Below are positions 14,827 through 18,940 of a stretch of 18,940 bases of DNA, piece after piece; the stretch's first letter is position 1, and each line of letters starts with the position of its first letter. The notes beneath the pieces were generated by a model that saw nothing but the letters and a program-made list of their open reading frames with translations, did not search any database and was not told where the DNA came from. This stretch comes from SAR202 cluster bacterium Io17-Chloro-G7 (GTDB lineage Bacteria; Chloroflexota; Dehalococcoidia; UBA3495): assembly GCA_002817055.1 (NCBI GenBank), contig MUCU01000020.1, positions 1 to 18,940 of the forward strand, written 5' to 3'. Made by a program: the position numbers and the translations under genes.

Positions 14827-15533
14827 TAATTCACGCCCTCCCCATTGGTCTCGCCATCACCGGTCTCCCAATCACTCGTAGCGGCATCTATAGCAGGCCA
14901 ATCCTCGCTCATCTTTTCAACGCCAGTTTCATCATCCACCTGGGTAGGAAATGCCGCCTTCAAATGCCGTATCAGCGACTCGTACCGGGGAACGGCCTCA
15001 TTCACCACCGAAGAAGGCTCATCCAACAAAGAAGTATCCGGTAGCGGCGTGGTCGCGATGGTCAAAGTGCGGCAACTCTCATGGGGTCCGTAATCCAATG
15101 AAATCCAACATGAATCGGCGGGGAATATCTCGGTAGCCTTATCAGCCCATTCAACCACACAGACCCCGTCACCCATCATCTGCTCGTCCAACCCTAAATC
15201 CCAAGCCTCCCAGGGATCGTTTATCCGATATAAGTCTACGTGGTGCAAAACCAATCGGCCTTGATGCCGGGTCATTAGAACGAAAGTGGGGCTGCGCAGG
15301 TTCTGCGGAATTTCCAGCCCCCGAGCGATCCCCTGACTCAAACAAGTTTTCCCGGCGCCTAAAGGGCCGGTGAGCAGGAAAATATCCCCCGACTGGGCAA
15401 GGCGGCCAATCAACTCTCCCACAGCTTGGGTATCTTCAGGACTGCCGGTGTCGAATCGCAGTGTTTGGGCCATGGCTAAAGGCGTCCGTCTATCCGCAGA
15501 CGAGTTTGCGGACTGGGAAAGGTCGTCCCACAT
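14826..15533 (-). CDS. tsaE: tRNA t6A37 biosynthesis ATPase TsaE
   Basis: P-loop ATPase that binds TsaB-TsaD and drives turnover of t6A synthesis. Walker A GPLGAGKT (56-63), SPTF (81-84), HHVDLYR (97-103) and VVEWADK (126-132) are clear family marks. The canonical protein is about 155 residues; here 235. The extra part is a C-terminal tail from about residue 165 on, with an acidic, Asp/Glu/Gly/Asn-rich end, and perhaps an N-terminal extension of 20 residues. Family similarity begins at the Met of MAQTLRF (ATG 15473), so that could be the true start. Neither ATG has a good Shine-Dalgarno. It sits 75 nt after thiL, which suggests one transcript. Confidence 0.93.
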   Translation of the reverse strand: MWDDLSQSANSSADRRTPLAMAQTLRFDTGSPEDTQAVGELIGRLAQSGDIFLLTGPLGAGKTCLSQGIARGLEIPQNLRSPTFVLMTRHQGRLVLHHVDLYRINDPWEAWDLGLDEQMMGDGVCVVEWADKATEIFPADSCWISLDYGPHESCRTLTIATTPLPDTSLLDEPSSVVNEAVPRYESLIRHLKAAFPTQVDDETGVEKMSEDWPAIDAATSDWETGDGETNGEGVN

Positions 15534-15608
15534 GCTTTCAAATTTCGGCTATTCCCCCAAAAGCATCGTTGGGCTGGTTTACCAACAAGAAGCGAAACAA
15601 AACATCGA

Positions 15609-16685
15609 TCAAACAAAGTGATCCCAACCGGCCCGGTCAAGGTCAATCTCATTTCCGGCATCGTCGCAAATTGTCACCTTCCCGGGCACTCCCGATACCA
15701 ACTCTCCGATCACTGAGCCCTGGGCCAATTGGGGTAAGACCCGGTCCATGAGTTCAGGGGCCGCAGTGAATAATAGTAAATAGTCTTCCCCACCGAAGAG
15801 AGCCAGATCCAGGTATTGGCTGGGAAACGCACTCTTCAGCAGGGGGTGCACCGGAATTTTCTCGCTTAGCAACCGGGAGGACAGTCCACTGGCCCGGCAG
15901 AGTTTAGACAGGTCGTCGGCCAGACCGTCACTAACGTCCATTGCCGTGGCGACACCGGCCTGCGAGAGAATTCGGCCATCATCCACCGCCGGTAAAGGGT
16001 GCCGGTGGCACAACCTCAGGTATTCGGCTGACTGGTTTGAAATGGTTGCAAGCCCCGCCGGCAAGCCTGTACCGGACACCGTTTGTTTGGATCCTGCTTG
16101 CTCGTTGCGACCTTGCTCCAACATCAACTTTAGGCCGCCTCCCGATCCACCCAACGGCCCGGTTACCCCTATCAAGTCTCCGGCCCTCCCATTGGTGCGC
16201 AGCATAGGATTTTCTGGATGATAACCTGTCAGGCCCACGGTTATGAAGACCACCGGCGAGCGCACCATGTCTCCGCCAACCAAAGCGACCCCATAGGCGT
16301 TGCTGATTTCCAGCATACCCCGGTAAAGCTCTCGAATGTCCTCCACCTCTGTTTCCGGAGGCAGCCCCAAGGTAATGAGAGCGTAATGAGGGAATCCACC
16401 CATCGCGGCGACATCGCTTATGTTGGACGCCAGGGATTTCCAGCCCAAGTCGGCCCATGGCGTGGTAGATCTAGTGAAATGGACTCCCTCCACCACCGTG
16501 TCAGTGGTGAATAGCTCGGTTCCCTCGGTTGTCCTCCAAGCCGCAGTATCGTCTCCCGTGTCCACTAGCAATGGATAGCCGTGGGCTGAAGCGTTGTGAG
16601 TGGCGGACCGTTCTCCCACAATCACAGAGTTGAGCAGGTTAATAAGACCAAACTCGCCCAAGTCTTTTATTTGCCGGTTATTCAT
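15609..16685 (-). CDS. thiL: Thiamine-monophosphate kinase
   Basis: ATP-dependent phosphorylation of thiamine monophosphate to thiamine diphosphate, the active cofactor. 358 residues from the ATG at 16685; PurM/ThiL fold. Family marks: IKDLGEFGLI (6-14), GDDTAA (44-49), DTVVEGVHF (62-70), DLGWKSLASNISDVAAMGG (79-97), VALVGGDMVRSP, GVTGPLGGSGGGL, MDVSDGLADDLSKL, and FGGEDYLLLF near the end. An upstream in-frame start at 16904 would add 73 residues that lie across the promoter and are not family-like, so it was not used. First gene of thiL-tsaE-tsaB, a common order in bacteria. No Shine-Dalgarno is seen, in keeping with the near-leaderless promoter just upstream. Confidence 0.95.
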   Translation of the reverse strand: MNNRQIKDLGEFGLINLLNSVIVGERSATHNASAHGYPLLVDTGDDTAAWRTTEGTELFTTDTVVEGVHFTRSTTPWADLGWKSLASNISDVAAMGGFPHYALITLGLPPETEVEDIRELYRGMLEISNAYGVALVGGDMVRSPVVFITVGLTGYHPENPMLRTNGRAGDLIGVTGPLGGSGGGLKLMLEQGRNEQAGSKQTVSGTGLPAGLATISNQSAEYLRLCHRHPLPAVDDGRILSQAGVATAMDVSDGLADDLSKLCRASGLSSRLLSEKIPVHPLLKSAFPSQYLDLALFGGEDYLLLFTAAPELMDRVLPQLAQGSVIGELVSGVPGKVTICDDAGNEIDLDRAGWDHFV

Positions 16686-16694
16686 CGCTAAACG

Positions 16695-16724
16695 ATTATA
16701 TCCCCCATACTTGAAGCTCCTCAA
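16695..16724 (-). promoter_or_regulatory. Near-leaderless promoter of thiL-tsaE-tsaB
   Basis: Read on the - strand: TTGAGG (16724-16719), 18-bp spacer, TATAAT (16700-16695), then nine bases to the ATG at 16685. The predicted start falls 0-3 nt before or at the ATG, so the mRNA has practically no 5' leader. The perfect -10 and good -35 make this a solid call. It also fixes the thiL start. Confidence 0.7.
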
Positions 16725-16789
16725 CCTGATGGTTTCCTTTACCGGAACGTCTCCCGATAAGGCGGCCAGCAACGGCAGCTTGGTATCCG

Positions 16790-16795
16790 TATAAT
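16790..16795 (+). promoter_or_regulatory. Consensus -10 for the methyltransferase
   Basis: TATAAT at 16790-16795 is a perfect -10; no convincing -35 hexamer lies 16-18 bp upstream. Predicted start about 16802, leader about 79 nt to GTG 16881. It lies between two divergently read genes, with its -10 about 70 bp from the thiL -35. Confidence 0.4.
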
Positions 16796-16880
16796 ACGTA
16801 ATAACTTGAGGTGATTGAAGGCGGTGTGGGAGTGCGCCAAATGCTATCCCCACTATTATATGGTAATTGAGAGGCGACAA

Positions 16881-17780
16881 GTGACTACCCAAGAACATGA
16901 GCACGATTCACACGGACACAGCGGTGGGCATGGCCACGGCGGCGGACATGGCAACGGGCCGTATGACCCTTCCGACCTTGTGAGGGCCGACGCTTTCTAC
17001 GGCGGCGTTTATCAGGAGATAGCCGATTGGTTAAACATCTCCCCAGGCACCAAGGCATTGGAGGCGGGCTCGGGCGCCGGAGGCTTTACCGAGTTGCTGG
17101 CTAGGGCTGTGGGTCCGGAAGGCACCGTGGCCGCTTTGGATGTAACCCCAGAGTTGTTGCAAACGGCCAAGGAGACAGTTGAGAAAAGTCCGCACAAGGA
17201 CAGGGCGAGCTACCACGAGGGCGACATTGGGCGTCTGCCCTTTGAGGACGGCACATTCGACTTGGTATGGTCGAGCCGCACCGTTCACCACCTAGCCGAC
17301 CAGCTTGCCGGGGTCAAAGAGTTGCGGAGAGTTCTAAAACCGGGAGGCCGGTTGGCGCTGCGGGAGGGAGGTCTGCGGTCCCGTTTCCTACCCATCGATT
17401 CCGGTGTCGGCCAGCCTGGGCTTGAGGACCGCTTGGACGTAGCCTTCGAGGCTTGGTTTCACACCCACGTACGGGGCGGCGAGGGTGTTTTGGCCTATCC
17501 CTTTGGCTGGACCCAGTTGTTGCGGGACGCTGGTTTGGGCAGGGTGACGGCCAAGAGCTTTATGCTGGAGGTATTGCCGCCATTGCAACCGGTGCAGGTG
17601 GAGTTTATGACCAACCTGTTACGGCGTTGGGTGGAAAGCGATCAAAGGCGAGGATTTATTAGCCAAGCCGATGCCGAAACTATTGTTGCGCTAATAGATA
17701 CGGAAAGCGCACAATACGCTTTCAAGAGGCAGGACCTTCACTATATGGAAGGGGTTACGGTGTATTTGGGCAAAGCCTGA
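16881..17780 (+). CDS. Class I SAM-dependent methyltransferase with His-rich N-terminus
   Basis: 299 residues from GTG 16881. GAGAGG (16869-16874) lies 6 nt upstream; TTG 16815 and ATG 16860 are in frame but lack such a site. Residues 6-23 carry seven histidines (6, 8, 11, 13, 17, 19, 23) among Gly and Asp, a likely Ni/Zn/Cu-binding tail. Then a Rossmann-like methyltransferase: motif I ALEAGSGAGG (59-68), the acidic end of strand 2 with Asp87 (ALDVTPE), a stretch GDIGRLPFEDGTFDLVWSS typical of the UbiE/Methyltransf_11 class, and LRRVLKPGGRLALREGG. The C-terminal third is an alpha-helical addition with RWVESDQRR. Substrate cannot be told. The His-rich tail invites a role with metals or metalloids, but no CxxC or arsenite-binding cysteine set of the ArsM type is present. 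It follows the divergent thiL promoter region and is probably monocistronic. Confidence 0.88.
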   Translation: MTTQEHEHDSHGHSGGHGHGGGHGNGPYDPSDLVRADAFYGGVYQEIADWLNISPGTKALEAGSGAGGFTELLARAVGPEGTVAALDVTPELLQTAKETVEKSPHKDRASYHEGDIGRLPFEDGTFDLVWSSRTVHHLADQLAGVKELRRVLKPGGRLALREGGLRSRFLPIDSGVGQPGLEDRLDVAFEAWFHTHVRGGEGVLAYPFGWTQLLRDAGLGRVTAKSFMLEVLPPLQPVQVEFMTNLLRRWVESDQRRGFISQADAETIVALIDTESAQYAFKRQDLHYMEGVTVYLGKA

Positions 17781-17794
17781 CCTGGATTTCATCC

Positions 17795-17829
17795 CCCGTT
17801 TTCGGGAACTGGCCAAACTAACTTGTTAG
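17795..17829 (+). terminator. Weak hairpins after the methyltransferase
   Basis: CCCG-TTTT-CGGG (17795-17806) and CTAAC-TT-GTTAG (17818-17829) stand 15 and 38 nt past the stop. Neither has a T-run after it. They may mark the transcript end but are not convincing. Confidence 0.2.
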
Positions 17830-18071
17830 GCTACACCCTAATGGAGGTAACACCGAGAATATTAACGCAAGGTTCTAATTTTCTCTGAATAATAAAAACG
17901 ATTTTTGTCCAGCTTCCGCTGGTCTCGATAGTACCACCCAAGTTCAATCAATTCGGGTAAAAGACCACGGGGTTCTGAGGGAAATACCCAAGACCGGCGC
18001 AATTGTCGAGGGGTTAGGATAGACGCAACCGAAATTCGATTACCCGACCAAAGAAGCAAGCGACGCCTCCT

Positions 18072-18236
18072 ATGGATGCCCTGATGGATGCCCTGACGGT
18101 ATTGAGATTAATCCGATGGCGATGCTTAAAAGGCGACTTATCGCTAATGCCCAATTGTCCAAGGCCCTATGGACGATCGCGGATCAACTCCGCACCCAAG
18201 GCACGCTTGCTACGCCATCCATGGATGCCCTGACGG
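18072..18236 (+). repeat. Dispersed copies of ATGGATGCCCTG(ACGG)
   Basis: ATGGATGCCCTG at 18072-18083 and ATGGATGCCCTGACGG at 18084-18099 are adjacent, and the same 16-mer occurs again at 18221-18236. The copies fall in different frames: only the last is read as MDALT in the small ORF at 18116. Three matches of this length are unlikely by chance and suggest a duplication and divergence of a short piece. Confidence 0.7.
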
Positions 18237-18415
18237 CAGCGGCGATTTTAGCGCAAATTGCCATAATTATAGAGACACTTCATCCCACCACGCAAAATTG
18301 GTTTAACCAAAATTTGTTTAACTACGAAGCAGCGCGGCGCGGATTGCTGCAAAGCGCAGACCCAGACTCTGTTTGGAACCTCCTTTCAAGTGGAATTTCC
18401 GAAGACCTGGGCTGA
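18116..18415 (+). CDS. Doubtful small hypothetical protein
   Basis: 99 codons from ATG 18116 (ATG 18122 also in frame), with no Shine-Dalgarno. The predicted product has a helical middle (DALTAAAILAQIAIIIETL) and NWFNQNLFN, which comes from a DNA tandem repeat. No domain is recognised. Just past its stop a second open frame in the next reading phase continues to 18585, which would fit a frameshifted larger gene. However, that second part covers the rRNA promoter and boxA, so the fusion is probably accidental. The frame may be non-coding. Confidence 0.25.
   Translation: MAMLKRRLIANAQLSKALWTIADQLRTQGTLATPSMDALTAAAILAQIAIIIETLHPTTQNWFNQNLFNYEAARRGLLQSADPDSVWNLLSSGISEDLG
18294..18323 (+). repeat. 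Two 15-nt AT-rich tandem repeats with a perfect dyad
   Basis: 18294-18308 and 18309-18323 agree at 13 of 15 positions. The first contains a perfect palindrome TTGGTT-T-AACCAA (18298-18310). About 200 bp upstream of the rRNA promoter; could be a protein-binding site or simply a small duplication. Confidence 0.5.
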
Positions 18416-18514
18416 ATCGGTATCACATCCTTGGAGCGGTGGCCGGGCCATCGAAATCGGATTTGGTCAAGAGTATGGGCTGGCGAATGGGACAATATTT
18501 GTGTTCCGATTATA

Positions 18515-18543
18515 TTGACAGTACACTAGTGGCCCAGTATACT
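18515..18543 (+). promoter_or_regulatory. rRNA operon promoter
   Basis: TTGACA (18515-18520), exactly 17 bp, TATACT (18538-18543): perfect -35, five of six -10, ideal spacing. The 30 bp upstream are AT-rich, possibly an UP element. Start predicted near 18550, giving a leader of about 65 nt before 16S. Confidence 0.9.
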
Positions 18544-18550
18544 AACGAGA

Positions 18551-18587
18551 CTGCTGCTCACGAGTGGGTAGCGGCGGCACTTTAACA
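18551..18587 (+). promoter_or_regulatory. boxB-like hairpin and boxA antitermination site
   Basis: The hairpin 18551-18560 with 18565-18574 has ten pairs, some G-T, and loop CGAG. It starts at the predicted RNA 5' end and stands where boxB lies in E. coli rRNA leaders. Then GGCACTTTAACA (18576-18587) matches the boxA TGCTCTTTAACA at 10 of 12 bases, with CTTTAACA exact. The set should recruit NusB/NusE and keep the polymerase from stopping early in the rRNA operon. Confidence 0.75.
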
Positions 18588-18615
18588 GTTGAATAGTGGA
18601 AAGAAGTAGGGTTTT

Positions 18616-18940
<325 letters not shown>

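Larger units (their letters stand above)
17830..18514. other. Region between the methyltransferase and the rRNA promoter
   Basis: About 680 nt with no recognised gene. It has a 5-bp GNRA-type hairpin, CCAGC-GGAA-GCTGG on the - strand (17909-17922). It also has the ATGGATGCCCTG repeats and the AT-rich tandem repeat listed separately, and one small open frame at 18116-18415. A - strand open frame at 17862-18059 has only a TTG start with no ribosome site and was not accepted as a gene. Confidence 0.4.

Noticed and set aside
16815..16880. 22-residue N-terminal extension of the methyltransferase, with two cysteines
   Set aside because: TTG 16815 and ATG 16860 have no ribosome site; GTG 16881 has GAGAGG at 6 nt.
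16686..16904. 73-residue N-terminal extension of thiL
   Set aside because: It would run through the consensus promoter, and the ThiL family starts at the MNNRQIKDLGEFG segment.
17862..18059. 65-codon open frame on the - strand
   Set aside because: Only a TTG start, no Shine-Dalgarno, no recognised motif. The product looks protein-like in part (GLLPELIELGWYYRDQRKLDKNRF-type composition), but nothing supports it as a gene.
18373..18585. 70-codon open frame ending just before 16S, possibly a frameshifted continuation of the ORF at 18116
   Set aside because: It covers the -35, -10, boxB-like hairpin and most of boxA of the rRNA operon, and has only a TTG start without a ribosome site. The regulatory reading explains the DNA better.

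Overview
The window looks like a chromosomal segment from a Chloroflexota bacterium, possibly a Dehalococcoidia or SAR202-like lineage. This is inferred from four things: the 5' part of a 16S rRNA gene at the right edge (for example the h8/h9 region resembles Dehalococcoides as remembered), a bacterial-luciferase-like flavin monooxygenase of the kind expanded in SAR202, a DUF3105-containing lipoprotein, and moderate GC. I ran no database search. Most of the window is housekeeping and assimilation genes. No phage, transposase, CRISPR array or tRNA was seen.

Layout. 1-4323 (+ strand): a flavin-dependent oxidoreductase, a structured leader, pyruvate kinase (pyk), and a lipoprotein with a Thr/Pro-rich linker. 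4581-12955 (- strand, read right to left): a small Cys-rich zinc-finger gene broken by an exact 16-bp tandem duplication, then a large lipoprotein ending in a DUF3105 domain, a 452-bp regulatory gap, and the gltB-gltD operon for NADPH glutamate synthase (overlap 8 nt). 12996-13470 (+): a strong promoter, a palindrome-rich leader and rsfS, which appears to start with CTG. 13472-16685 (-): ndk, tsaB, tsaE and thiL. The last three form a compact operon (thiL-tsaE-tsaB) from a near-leaderless consensus promoter. 16881-17780 (+): a SAM methyltransferase with a His-rich N-terminus. 17781-18514: mostly non-coding, with short repeats and one doubtful small ORF. 18515-18940: a textbook rRNA promoter (TTGACA, 17 bp, TATACT), a boxB-like hairpin, a boxA element and the first 325 nt of 16S rRNA.

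How it fits together. Central metabolism (pyk), nitrogen assimilation (gltBD), translation (rsfS, the t6A genes tsaB/tsaE, 16S), nucleotide supply (ndk) and thiamine cofactor (thiL) sit beside two envelope lipoproteins whose N-terminal domains look alike. The most unusual points are the zinc-finger gene whose frame is broken by one copy of a 16-bp tandem repeat, the CTG start of rsfS behind a good Shine-Dalgarno, the 20-nt repeats and CRP/NtcA-like dyad ahead of gltB, and the DUF3105 fusion lipoprotein.
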